Source of the DNA: Hydractinia symbiolongicarpus
Taxonomy: Eukaryota; Cnidaria; Hydrozoa; Anthoathecata; Hydractiniidae
DNA: 64,000 bases
Direction: 5' to 3'
Assembly (NCBI RefSeq): GCF_029227915.1
Contig: NC_079882.1
Coordinates: forward strand, 11,656,001-11,720,000
Shown: piece by piece, positions 1-12,402 of the stretch
How positions within the stretch are numbered: the stretch's first letter is position 1
Layout of the letters: every line of letters begins with the position of its first letter
The notes under the pieces: generated by a model
Told to the model about the DNA's origin: nothing
The model's input: only the letters and a program-made list of their open reading frames with translations
The model's database searches: none
Translations under genes and position numbers: made by a program

Positions 1-3000
1 TCGGTTTTGCGACTGGTTTTTCCTCTGCATGTTGTTGTTGCTGTTGTTTTTGTTCATATTGAGGGTGTTGTTTATTTAGATGTTTTTCGATATTAGCTTG
101 AGGTTGATATTTCTTCATCACATCTTTATTTTTCGCCTGACAAATGCAAGAGGAGAAAAGATTAAAGGTATGACATTGGAAATGCCTAATTGTAAAAATA
201 TTAATCAGGTAAAATAGAACTAGAAAAAAAATACTGCATTGATTTTACTTACTGCATTGATAGCTTGGGGTATTTCAACTTTCAATTTCTAAATAATTTA
301 TACGATAAGACGGTTGCTTGAAAAAAAATATTTGTAGAAACTAAGAACAAAAGTTAGTTCATTTAAGATATTATCACCTTTTCATCTGAGCTCAGGACAT
401 TCTTCCAGCCAACTTCTCTTGCTCTATTCATATGAGCTACCTTAAACATAAACACATTTAAAACAAGGTTTGACTTAAGCAATGCAAACCAATAGAAAAT
501 AAACTTTTAACTACCTGTTGTTTGTCCCATCGCTGTTTTTGAATTTTCGCCATATAATCCTGATATTGTTGTTCTTGGGAAAGTAATTGTTTCCTGCGTC
601 TCTCGCGTGCATCAATCTCCCTTCGCTTGTCCGATGAATTTTTTACAACCTACAATAGTGTTAAGTACTTCTTGTCGACGACTTGAACTATATATAGCCT
701 AGTACAAAAAAATGAAAGCAAACGTACCTGCTCTGAACTTTTTTTCTGTCTTGCAGCTGCTTGTAGTACACTGAGAGGTTTTCTGAAATGAAAAAAAAAT
801 TCTGGTTTTAAATAAATCAATATTCATTTCAGCAAGCACTACCATATACAACAATTAATATGTTTACCGAACCGGTACAGGCTTTTTCGCAACAGAAACT
901 CCATAAACGGCTGCAGGACCAGCTAACCTTTTTCCTGGAAATTCATAGATATAAATGATGAGTGGGTCACTTTAAGCTTGCTGTAATTTCATTATGAATT
1001 TAATTGGATTTGAAGTTATTATTATTTCAAAAGAAAACTGAATAACTTTTTTGCTAACACGGAAACACATTGTAGGTTTTTATAGATAAATATTCCAAAA
1101 ATTTCTAGAAGTATTTTTCAGATACAAAAGGATATAGGCAGTTTAAAGAGTTTTCATTTTTTTTCTATATAATCCAAACTTCACACTTATACGTAGAGTA
1201 GTTACATGTAAAGTTGTTACATAAACAGACGAAATCTACACCTGCATGTGGTTTTTTTAATACAGCTACAGATAGAGGTCGTGATGAAGGATATGGCTTT
1301 GCCATGTTAAACTTTTCTCGATGTAACACAGTGTGACTAAATTCAGATTCCAACTCCTAAACAGAAAATAAAAGCACTTATTAGCACAGCATTTTATTGT
1401 ATATATATCGACAAGAATTCCATAGTAATTTTTTTTCATGTTTAGTACCTCTGGTGAGAGGTATTTCGCAATTCTTTGTTGAATGATTGGTTTTTTTAAT
1501 ATGGAATTGATAGAAGGTCGTTCTCTGAAAAAGAAAAAAAAGACATTAGAATAAATATCTAAGGAAAACGCATGAAGAAATAGCAAGATGTCAACTCAAA
1601 ATCAATTCTTTGTTTTCCTTACATTCCTTACATTTTGACTTAAATTTTCTGACATTTTAGACTGATACAGATTTCCTAACAAAGCTTGAATTACTCTAAA
1701 ATGTAAATTTAACAAAAGCATGTTGATAATATCTTATGATAAATCCTATGATATTGCTAACATTTCCTGACACTTCCTAAATTTTCTGTTAGCCTGAGTA
1801 GTCTAAAAAAGTAAAATGTTTGGAACAGAGATGTCAGATATAAACTTACATAGGACTTCTCTTAAAACATTGAGCGACCAAGGATCGCAACTCAAAAGAA
1901 TATCTGTTGGGTACAGGCGGATATGAACCTCTAAATAGAAATGTGAGAGCATAAGAATTGAATAGGATATTTTAAAATAGCTTGATGTTTTTTATGTTCA
2001 GTGTAACATTTATAATCTGTCCATGAGTTGGATGTAATAATACACACCTTACAATTTTCATAACTAGATTCTTCATGTTTCCTGCTTCAAACTATAAGAT
2101 AACAAAAAAAAATTGTTATTAAAAAATGTACGTCTTGGAACAACACCTAAACGTTGTAATGCAAATCACAAGTAAACTTACTGCATGCTTTAACGTCGCC
2201 AATTCATATAAAACACACCCTAGACTCCAAATATCACTAAAGCATAAAAAAGAACAAAAATTAAAAAAAGGAAATTAAAGAAAATATGGTTTTATGTTTA
2301 GAAGAAATTCCTCTAAAATTTAAATACCTGTATGGATAAAATAATTATAAATAAATATCTAAAAATTTCAAAAATCAGTTTTATTAGACTCAATAAGAGA
2401 GTCTCGGAAACTTATGTTAATCTTCATTAGAAATTTCTTGCAAAACATAGGTCAAAAATTGACATTTTGTAAGAAGGTATTTTTAAAATTTAGATCAGGG
2501 TTTCTTCTTACGAGGTGGTTATGAGTATATATTTGTCGTAAAATTTTAAGTTTTTAAGTTTTCCAAGTTACATTGGTCTTACCTTTTATTATTATAGGGT
2601 CTGTTCTCCACAATTTCGGGAGATAAATAATAAGGTGTTCCTATGCAAGTTTGTGCTAATTCCATTGTACTAAATGTAAGTTAGAAATTGAGCATATTGG
2701 AATGTAAAATATTTACCCTTCAAGTATATATAGTATTGAACAAGTATATATAGTATTGAACAAATTTACAAAACAATTGGTCACCTTTTTAGAACACGAG
2801 CAATTCCAAAATCTCCTAATTTAACTATAAAATGTTTAGTCAAAAATATATTCTAAAAAGAGAAAGAAACAAGGCGATTTAGAATATTTTGTAAACAGAT
2901 AAAAATTGGAACAGAGGAGAACTTACCTGTGTTTTTATATCTCTGTGTAAAATTTTTCTATCGTGAATATGTTTAATGGCAAGACAACATTGTACAAATA

Positions 3001-6000
3001 TGTCCAACACCTATAAAATATTGAAATGAATTCCCCACAATCTGCATTAAACAGATATCATTAAAAAAATTTAGTAAAACTATTTCGAACCTTTGTTTCG
3101 TCCATATGTATTCCTCTTTGTTTAACAATATGTTGATATAAATCTCCTAAAAAATGAAACATGTTGTGCAAATAATAGTTCAAATTTAAATTTTAAAAAA
3201 GTTGATAGTGTTTTTTGTAGGATTATGCTTAGGAAGTAAAATATTTTTTGAAAGGAGTCATTTTGACAGTTTTGACATGTGATTACCCTGATTTCACAAT
3301 TTTTTCAGATTCAACCCAAATATTGAATTTTTAAACAACTTTTGGCATTTTGTCAAAGAAAATATTGTGTTCAATAAATTTATATAAGGTCATCTATATT
3401 TGAGAGTTCGTGTGTTATCATTTTATAGCTTCAAACAGAAATGTGTGGTGCAGTAGATACATGGATATTTTGCAAATAAAATAAGTTTCTTATATCTTAT
3501 TCCCCTCTGTCTTCTGTTCATGGAAGTTGTATTGGTCTTAAAAAGTGGTTTCTGGTTTAAATCTCCTGCTCGTTGAAGAATAAACTCAGTCTCAGTCTAC
3601 AAAACAGGTGAAATTAATATGTTTTTAATGAGTATTTTATCCACACAAAACGCGGTGACGACGCTTGCAAATTGCTAAAGGCGGGTGTTACAATGAACGA
3701 CCTTTCAAATATAAATGGCCTAAAGTTTATATAGAAAAAGGGAGGGGGCAAAATCCACTCCCAGTCATAATATGTTCAAAAAAACCTGATATGAATAGAG
3801 TTAAGGTTTACAGTATACCTTTTTGTATCAAAAAATCCATATTTTTTATTAGACATTTATACTAAAAAAACAATGAGTTTTCTAATGATAAAACTATGCG
3901 TTGAAGGTTCTTTCTTTATAAAGTGCTCAATGTTGTTTCAACAGAGCGAATACACAAGTAAAGAAAACAATAGTTTGTATTTTCTAAACTAATAGTTTCA
4001 TGCCGTCACACGGACGACAATATTCAGTAGTAATAAAACCTAACCACAAAAGTTGCAATACAATGGTATCAAAAATGGACGTAAAAAAGATGTAAAAATG
4101 ACGTCAGTCGCATGAGTCGTAAGTAGCCAGATAAAATTTGTTCATGTGTCTGCATTTCGCCACAATTTCTGTTCTTTTATTGAGCAGATTGTTATCAGGG
4201 TAGATTTGGTATTTTTCCTCCTAGCAGATGTGACATGAAACACTTTCCATGGATGATCTGTATGTCTTTAAGATTTTCCAACTAATATTGGGGTTTCCAT
4301 TGTGCTTCTTGATTCTCCAAAACTCCATAGACAAGGTTGTGGTGCGTTCGTATTTTTGATATGCAAATGAAGTCTTGTGAGTTTTGTAGCGTTTTTTGAA
4401 TGCTGTTTGACAGAGACCAATATACTTTTTTTCGCCATAGTTGGGGAGGTTGGATGTTATCGTTGCCTTATACACGACATTAGAAGCAAGACAGTTTTGG
4501 CTCATTGGGCATAGATCTTTCCTCATGCAACAGTAATGATAAAACTATTGATTTACGTTTACAAAGTTAATGGGAACTGGAGGTATAAAATGATGTTGGA
4601 CTTATATTATAGGCCTTAAAAAGTTGGTAAACAAGTCTTTTTAAATTTTTGAAAAGCTCTTTTCGTTCTCAAGATGCTCACATTTTAAGAATTTCGGATT
4701 TAATTATGCTGCATAAATTATGATGTCATATTTAAGTACTAGCAAATTTTGACATTTGCAGTCGTCAGTAATTTTAGACCTGTTAAGGGGTGTGCATTAA
4801 AACTTTAGCAATGCAAGGATATTATAAAGGTAAATTGATTAACATGATTTTTTTTTGCAAAATGACATTCGTTTGCTAGACCCAGGCCTCTAAATTTTTT
4901 TAGTGATTCAATGATTCAATAATTTAAGATCTGCAACTTGGCATTTTCTGAGTAAACTTGTATAGGCCCTATATGTTTACTCAAAAAATTTGATTGCAAA
5001 CCGACATGCAAATCCCAAGTTATGGGGTCGTTAAAACTACTGTTCCAAAGGTTGCATGCTTATCCAAAAGATTTTTTTTGTCAAAAAAATGAACTATTGT
5101 CTAGATATTACATCCAAAAACGAAAGTTTAAGTTTTTACATATATTTTTGGAAACAGTTTTGTATAAGAAGCCATTTTTGAAGGCAGGATGTTTTTCATG
5201 GATATGTCATGGATATAGATATCACGCATTTTGTATTTTGACTTTTCTTTTATCCGTTTTTCGCTCTGTGAGCATACTTTTTTTACTGCAATTTTACATT
5301 TTAAAAACACTTCTCCACAATAACCATAAAATATTTCTAAATAACATTTTTTCAGTTAGCTTGTTGTACTTTCTTCTCTGTTAAGTTTCACTTGATTGCT
5401 GAGAAGACTCATTTTAAAATATTTTGAACATTATCCGTTAATTTTAACTGAACACAATCCTTTACCAAAAACATTGTATCTCACACAAAAAAGGCTAAAT
5501 ATTTTTGAGAAACCGTATTGTAAGACATACACAGAGTTTTGTCTTTGTGTATGTTCCAATTAACAAACATACAATGAATAAAAAAAATGCATGTACTAAA
5601 GGAAAATAATTATTTGTCAACTGGAGACTAAAACTACAATTGTCACACATATTAGCATTTACCTGCTTCACAATAATCCATGACAATGTAAAGATTTCCA
5701 TCACCTAAAATATTAACAATAAACACCTATAGAAATGACAAATGTGGGGAAAGATTGTTGAATATTTTCTAAATACTTTCTCATAGGTTTTATTTGCATT
5801 TCAAGAAGAAAAAAGTTTACCTTGAAAAGATTCTAAATAGCTGACAATATTTGGGTGTTTGAGCTGTGACAGTACTTTAACCTAATGTAAGAAAAATACA
5901 GCAAAAAGTTGTTTGGAGAGTAAGCTTATTTTTATTTGTGCTAAACATATTATATCTAAACTAATTTATCTAATGCTGGGTTACACAGAACATTTATATT

Positions 6001-8659
6001 ATGTTGACTATTAGTTTTCTTTAGTAAAGTCTGGGGTATTCATATTTTAGCCCTTTTAGTCCCTCATGTCTGCAGTGATGGTTCTAAAAGATCTTTATTT
6101 TTCCCTGAGATCTGCACTTTGGGTCCTTAACTTTTCAGCATTTGGGACAATCCCGGAGGCAGTATGATGTATGTTCTGTTTAGAATGGATTAAAAACTAG
6201 ATGAAAAGTTACAGTCCTTAGCGAAAATTACATCTGAAGTTTTTTTTTCATGCTTTTCAAAGGTTAACGGATCAATTACCATTGAGCAAACTGATATCAA
6301 CATTTTTTTAGATGATAAAAACAAAAAAGGGATAGATACACAACACTGTTTTCATCCATAATGATTTAAATATTTCTGTCGCAACAAACTTGATAGCTTA
6401 GCAAAAACCAGCTAAATCCAGTTCCAGACATAATTTCTCAAAGAAATTGTTATAATTACTATAGTGTGTGTGTTATGCTCGTATTATGTGATCTTATATA
6501 CATTATGTGATCTTATATATATACATTAAAGGGTAAAAAACACAGTAAATTTAAACAGACTGTTTAGTTGTAAGAAAAAACTTATTAGTTTTGTTGCAGG
6601 TAATATACCTGTCTACACGTTAAGATAAAATGTATAAGTTTTTAAAAAAACTCTCCTTTCACAATGAATACCAAAGAAAAACACGTAAATATTCCGTTGC
6701 GAGTATGGTTATAGCAGCAGCAGAGTAAATGTTGAAAGAAAAAAAGCGATTTTGATTAGAAATTAAAAAAAAATATGCTCAAATCTTTAGTTTAAACAAT
6801 AGCTCATTAACCATTTTGTTAATTTCAATAGAAAAAACTTAGCAAAATTTGAACATGTCCAACTTTTAAAAAAACTTATAAAACCAAAAAAAGTTGTACA
6901 TCTTTGCTGTTTACATGGTAAGTTTTTTTATCTTACATTTAAACAGCCCGTTTAAACTTACCGTGTATTTTAGCCTTAAAAGTAATTTTTTTTATAAGTT
7001 TTTTTAAGCGAAGTACTTGATCGTTAAAGGAGTGAAAGGAGTCCTGTAAAAAATTTAATTTTTCTATAACCCTGTTAATTTAATTCAGTATCAAAACAGA
7101 GGGAACAGAGATCAGAAAGGTTATAACTTGTGAGCCTGAGTATTTAAAAAAAGATCTAACAAAAATGGAAATAACAGTGGAAAATAAATGCAACACAAGT
7201 CATTTAGAAAATTTGGACTGGTGTAGTGTCAAAAATTGTTCTATTATGCCGTTAGCAATAGAATAAAAATCTGCGTTTATATCATTCTGAAGGTATAAGA
7301 AAAATTTTCAATTTGTTAAAAAGATGAATAACAAGTAGTTTAAATCTTTTTCTTTCACTTTTGATATTCTATACTTGTTTAGACGTTTTTCATTGTATAT
7401 ATGCTTTCTTTTATATTTTTAAATTTTTCCTTTTTTTTACAAAGTATGTGTTTCTCATAATGTGAAATATGTGCTATCTTTTGTGAAACAAGCTCTTCTT
7501 CGTATTTTTAAAATTAATTAACACAAAATATTCACTTTTCTCTGTTCATAAAGGGGCTTTACTTTTGACATTCTAAGCTCATACTTTTTTATTGCACTAA
7601 AGAAATGAAAAGAATATTTTTTGCTTTACAGCCTATCACATAGCAGAGGATACAGGGTGGTTATTTCATCTTGGCACGTTGCCAGGATAAGAGAAGAAAT
7701 TCCAGCTGCCCACTATGAAAAAGATACTGGTTACAAGGAGTTTGTTGAAGCTGAATGAATATTAAACACAACAGTATTTTTTAATACCATAAATCTTAAA
7801 CATATTTTACCCATTGTTTTTTATGTACATAAAATTTCACTAAGCTTGGATGTTTTTTAGTTGAGGCTAAGTTTATTTTTAAGTTGTTCTTACAGTTCAG
7901 CAAAATACATGTTTTTTTATTATAAGAATATGGGACAATGGGGAGACTGGAAATAAACAAATTGTAAAAAAGGAGAGGAAACCAATTAATTCATTCAAAA
8001 CACTATGTACACAGGCTCAACAGATAAATAAAAATTAACCTTGCCTTTGTGCCAATGTGAGTAATAGGAGTAGTACATGTTATGTTGTGCGGGAAGAACA
8101 GTTTGACGGCAATAAAGTCAAAAGACAAAAAATAGCAAAAACAGAACACATATTAATGACACAAATTAATTGTTAAATATTACTTACTTGTTTTTATATT
8201 TTCCAATAAAAGAAAAAATAATAATTTCATCACTCAATTAATATATCTTTTAAAATGAATTGTGAAGATTCTTTCAAAGAAAAAGAATCCGCAGCAATGA
8301 AACTTTTCTTGAGAAAAAAAACTCTAACCTCTTTATTTTAAATGCATTTGTACATATTCAATAAGTAAATAAAGTGAAACAAATAACCACTTGCCTCCTT
8401 CTTAGACTCTTCCCTTTCTTTTGAAGACATCTAAAAAATGATTGGCTAAACATAGACTGGAGAAATACTACTGCATCAAGAAGTCAAATCAATAGTGAGA
8501 AAGTAACACAAATTTTGTTTTCAAAGAGTTTGTATACATTACCTTAGAAATTCCAATTTCTTTCACAACACATTGTTTTCCATCGTGTTTTCGTTTAACT
8601 AAAAGTGCTTTTCCAAAGGAGCCTTCACCGATTTTCTTCACTTTTACATAATTTTCCAT
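1..8659 (-). CDS. NEK1: NEK1-type NIMA-related Ser/Thr kinase, N-terminal 438 codons, gene continues past the left edge
   Basis: Exons in coding order: 8543-8659, 8395-8430, 5821-5881, 5663-5704, 3091-3146, 2927-3010, 2785-2852, 2583-2669, 2182-2236, 2048-2091, 1850-1930, 1449-1524, 1242-1356, 868-934, 728-782, 515-649, <1-136. Codon phase holds at every junction. Visible: glycine loop GEGSFG (residues 11-16), ATP lysine in VVKEI (K33), HRDIKTQN from residue 126, DFG 146-148, activation segment [23 protein letters not shown]. After the kinase domain comes a basic, Lys/Gln/Arg-rich, coiled-coil-prone region with a glutamine run at the window edge. The order and the MSSKEREES segment match NEK1 better than NEK5. 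NEK1 family members act at cilia/centrosomes and in DNA-damage signalling; that role is family knowledge. Intron 2 has a GC donor. A 3' splice signal lies 13 nt before the ATG. Introns 2 and 4 (about 2.5 kb each) carry mobile-element relics. Confidence 0.94.
2721..2760. repeat. Perfect 20-bp tandem duplication in a NEK1 intron
   Basis: Two identical head-to-tail 20-bp copies (2721-2740, 2741-2760), AT-rich, lie between the exon ending at 2669 and the one starting at 2785. A perfect copy suggests a recent replication-slippage event. No function is implied. Confidence 0.9.
4104..4526 (-). pseudogene. Penelope-like element GIY-YIG endonuclease fragment in NEK1 intron 4
   Basis: Read on the minus strand from 4526: a Cys-containing lead (LCPMSQNCL), then VVYKATI, KKYIGLC and FKKRYKTH, which are the GIY, YIG and Arg/His elements of the GIY-YIG nuclease attached to Penelope-like reverse transcriptases. 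A TAG at 4221-4223 interrupts it. Reading through, the same frame continues with [19 protein letters not shown] and KFYLATYDS to a TGA at 4104-4106, as in related elements. No reverse transcriptase domain was found upstream, so this is a 5'-truncated dead copy. It lies in the same orientation as NEK1 but is intronic. Confidence 0.7.
7165..7758 (+). pseudogene. Degraded P2X7 intracellular (ballast) domain-like copy, antisense in NEK1 intron 2
   Basis: Two blocks on the plus strand. Block 1 (7165-7266) opens with ATG and encodes about 33 residues including [17 protein letters not shown], resembling the Trp-Cys-x-Cys-type zinc-binding start of the P2X7 cytoplasmic ballast domain, then meets TAA. 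Block 2 (7632-7758) follows a good 3' splice signal (TTTACAG) and ends [13 protein letters not shown]...GYKEFVEAE-stop, resembling the domain's C-terminal RRVIPSC..IR..FP...Y.GF pattern. The middle of the domain is missing or scrambled and block 2 needs a frame change, so I call it a pseudogene. A better-preserved C-terminal half sits at 27,891. The alternative, a small working two-exon gene, is less likely. Confidence 0.5.
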
Positions 8660-8672
8660 TTTGATAATTTGA
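8660..8672 (-). other. NEK1 5' leader after a 3' splice site (possible spliced-leader acceptor)
   Basis: On the minus strand a pyrimidine-rich TTCTTTTTAG ends at 8673, leaving only 13 nt before the NEK1 ATG. This is either the 3' end of an intron in the 5' UTR or a spliced-leader trans-splice acceptor. No upstream exon is recognisable. Confidence 0.45.
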
Positions 8673-8674
8673 CT

Positions 8675-10847
8675 AAAAAGAATAAATGTTCATCAGGAAT
8701 TTTGGTTCAATGAAGGCAAGCAAAATCTTACGAATGTCACACTTGTCCACAAGAATCATCACAAATTCAATATCGCTATGCAAAATATTTTATATATGTG
8801 CTCCTCTTACGTCTGTCTTTATGAGTGATTTATAAGCATTTGATTATTAAAGGAGAGGATTGACTGAATAAATCGTTTTCGTCTCACTACTTTACTATCA
8901 CTTTTCAATAAAAAACAAATTTTACACACAATTATTCTGGCAATTTTTAATATAAGAAGATAATTGTGGTTAAAGGTGGCACCCATAGAGCAAGCTCTCT
9001 CTGTTCCTATGGAGACATCCATGGTTACTGCTAATTATATACTTTATTAGGAAATCATGTAGATCGAATTATCACCTCAACAAATTTAATATGTGCTAAA
9101 TAAAGCATCTGTTTATCTTTTTACCTTTCAGCACATTAGTTGTTCTTTATAACATTGCAGAGATCAAATTTTATTTTTGCAGATTTTTGAATGTAGTTCT
9201 CTTTAGCACAAAAATACTTGCAGCCATACTATACCAACATTGGATACTATACAAAAGGTAAAATCTGTGCATGAGGCAAACATAGAGAAGGATATTCCCC
9301 TTCACAATTTCACCAAACCAGTTTAAACACTGTCAACATGACAAAAAATTTGAGTGTGTGTTTCAGTGCCCTTATCTCATGAGATGGCCTGGTTCATTGG
9401 TAATTACCATTACGACTGTTCGTCACAATATCACTTATGTAGATACCTTTATACATGCATGTATTAATGCTGTAATAAACATCATTCGCTAGAAGATTTT
9501 GCTTCTGTGATGGCAATAAACTTGGTGAATGGTTTAATACATAAAGCTTATTTACAACAATCTTTACATTGTATGATAAAATAGGGGGATTACAAATTAT
9601 GTAACATGGGGGTACATCATAAATTATTAAATATGAGTCTGGTGGTTAATTCTTGCTAGAGTCTAGCTAGATCTCTTTATAAATATAATATGCTTATTAT
9701 TATGGGCTGTTGACAATTAGAGGTTTATCTCCTAACTTGTGCACTAGACTTAGCTTGCACACAAAAAGACTTAGTGTGTATAAATGTAGATTATATCTTG
9801 GGAAGAGCTTCTTCATATGTGCACAGCTTTTTTGAAGCAAAAAAAACAAACAAAAAAGGAACTTGACCTGGAACTACCCTCTCTGTTAGCTAGAAAGAGG
9901 GTTTTTGAGATCAAAAGAATGGTTCATATAAGAACTGTATGGAATGTTCTACAAAGTCCTGCCATTTATTTTAGTGCAGCTAGCTAGTACGTTATTATTA
10001 GTAGGATCCAAGAGCTTAAGCATCATCCTGCTTGTATGGTTTTCTCCCATCTTTAGTTCTTTTTATATACTGACTATCAGACCTATATCAAATTAGACGA
10101 TATTAGAGGTAAGTCACACATTTAATAACTAGCCAGCTAAACAATGTAGTTATCTATTTTCAGGCTTTGCAAAAGCTTCGATTTCGAAATTTATCAGAGA
10201 TGGCAAATCAGAAACTTGACTTGTTTATCTCCCCATTCAAAAATAGACATCTAATTTTTTTTTCTGGGCAGTTAAGGTCTGCGCTTCATCCATTTGTTTT
10301 GCTTTTCTTGTAGCGGGGAAGCTCAGGGCTGCTGGGGAGGCGGGGTGTCACGCACTTAAAGAGACCAGTTTTACAGTTGTTGACATTTCCCCCTCAATCT
10401 TAACGAATATATATTTTTATAAGTAAATACAATATTTTATATCTTGAATCACTTTTGGCCTATTAAATTTCCCTTTTCAATAAAGTGGCTAGCACTGCGC
10501 ATATTAGAAGGATATTGTATCCTTAAAAAAGCGAAAAAGAAAGAAACTCCGATTACATTGCAAACAACAAAATTGCATATGTCTCCTCGTTTAAGCATAT
10601 ATAGTGTGAGAATTGAAGCCGGGCGGAATAATAAGTAATATGACATCATTGTCATTACTACTCTGAATCTCTTATTTATTTTACACTTAGAAATAGAGTG
10701 GGTTCTTGAACGTTACTACTGCACGCAATTTCCTGACTGTCTCTGTTTTCCGGAGCGGGAGAGTTTGGAAGTAAACATTCGAATAACATTTTCGAACTTT
10801 TAGTGAAAAATCAAAACAAACGCTCACAGTGGTTTGTAAAACACATC
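8675..10847. other. Intergenic, divergent upstream region of NEK1 and the 10.85-kb gene
   Basis: I see no convincing gene in this 2.2 kb. A slightly GC-richer patch around 10,260-10,350 and sequence near 10,730-10,840 lie just upstream of the plus-strand gene and could be promoter or 5' UTR. A pyrimidine tract and AG (GAACTTTTAG) end at about 10,802, 45 nt before that gene's ATG. No TATA box stands out. Confidence 0.5.
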
Positions 10848-11662
10848 ATGGATAATAGCGATACAAACAAAAGTGAAATCCAGAACGACGATGCACAACC
10901 ATGTGGAAGCAAGAATTTAGGTAGGATAAATAAAAAAAAAGAAATTTTCAGTTTCTAAAAAAAAAGGTTCTGTATTTAAAAATTCTCTTTTTTTTAACGT
11001 GGACAGATATTAATGGCAATACGAACCACTCACATATCAACATCGATAATCTAAATTCCAATAAGAAATCATTCCCTGTAACACTGCCATCCTCTGCAAG
11101 ATCCGGATCTCTAAGTGTGGCTCAGCACAGCAACAGAAAATCCTTTTTTGGTGAACTAAAGAACTTTTTAACCTTTAAGAAAAAAACAGATTCGGTTGCA
11201 CCTGAAGATGATGAAAATGAAGATGGAAAGATAGATGAAAATGGCAACGAAATGGTGTTAAATGCATTACCAAGTGGTCGAAGAAAAGCTGAAATATTTG
11301 AAAAAGAAGTAAAAGAACAAACTGTAATGCCTCAAGGAAAGAACCTTTCTAAAGTAGCAAGAAAAGCAAATACGTTACAAATGTCCATCAAAAAATGGAA
11401 ATTAATGAAAAGTGTTGAAGCACCGCGGGAAACCATCGCTGTAAATCCAATTCATCAAAAATATTTAGATGATGCCGTAGACAGGTTAAAAATAGAAGTT
11501 CCCCGCCCTCTAGAGATTATAATTAACGAAGAAGCGTTGATGATTGTGACAAAAACAATGCAGATGTACAAATCAATGCTGGGGAGTAAACACAAGTTGA
11601 CAAAAGAAGCAGAAGAACATGTGAAAATGTTGAAACTTTCAGTTAAGGAACCTAAGTGCTGA
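10848..11662 (+). CDS. Uncharacterised 242-residue protein, two exons, single TPR-like hairpin at the C-terminus
   Basis: Exons 10848-10920 and 11007-11662; the 86-bp intron has GTAGGA...GGACAG ends and a phase-1 junction. The first in-frame ATG gives MDNSDTNKSE. The N-terminal third is Asn/Ser-rich and low-complexity. A charged linker follows (residues about 80-140, EDDENEDGKID, then Lys/Arg-rich). The C-terminal 80 residues are predicted helical, with a segment (LGSKHKLTKEAEEHVKML) that resembles the helix pair of kinesin-light-chain-type TPR repeats, though only one such unit is present. No signal peptide, membrane segment or catalytic motif is visible. I do not recognise the family. Clean phase, a normal intron and sustained codon-like composition make it a real gene. 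Confidence 0.8.
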
Positions 11663-12402
11663 CTGTTAAATCATCTGAGATGCAAGAGCTAAAACTTTGT
11701 AATATTCCTTCTTAACATTTTTAATTTTCTGAAAACCGGTTTCTCACAGTGGTTAACTTAATACCTTTAATACCTTATCTTAACCCTTTTTAACCCACTG
11801 CCCACTGTTTTACACAGTAACCTTTCGATTTCTGTGCTTTTTTAAGAAACACGTTTACAAAATCGTTAAAAAAATAACTTTGTTCACTTGAAATATATTA
11901 TAAAGTAAGATTTTTCCATTATGGTTAACAAGTTTATAATTATCTCGACACGGCTTGCGAAATTAACGAATTTTCCCGTGCTTTGTATCTCAAAGCATAA
12001 AACGCATACATCGCGAGATGTTTTTTTCATTCACAGTAAATGACAACGAGAATAAAGTGAGAACGCCACAGCGGTAAGGAGCGCTGCTGCAGTCCTGCTG
12101 TCGTTTTAAATAAAAAAACATTGTTTAGATAGACCTAAACTTGTTGCGTTACAAACACCTGTACATGATATTCACACCATACCGAATAATCATATTGAAA
12201 TTGTAGCATTTCATGTGCACTGAGGCGTGAATGGCGAACTGTTTAAACTTCTGTTGATAGCTCAGGTTAAGTGATACGAACAGAGCCGAGACAAGCCGCA
12301 AAGCGTGAAGTGTCGTTTAGCTGTATGTTCTACATGAAGACAAGAAAGAAATTAGATTTAATTTAATTAAGCTCCCACGCTTATATTACTGTTTAATTAA
12401 CC
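11663..12402. other. Intergenic between two plus-strand genes
   Basis: 740 bp holding the 3' UTR of the upstream gene and the promoter/5' UTR of the M13 peptidase. No further reading frame, structured RNA or clear TATA box was identified. Confidence 0.5.

Noticed and set aside
5022-5384. 120-codon plus-strand frame in NEK1 intron 4
   Set aside because: Composition is Phe/Leu/Ile-rich as expected from AT-rich intron, with no conserved motif and an opposing frame of similar quality.
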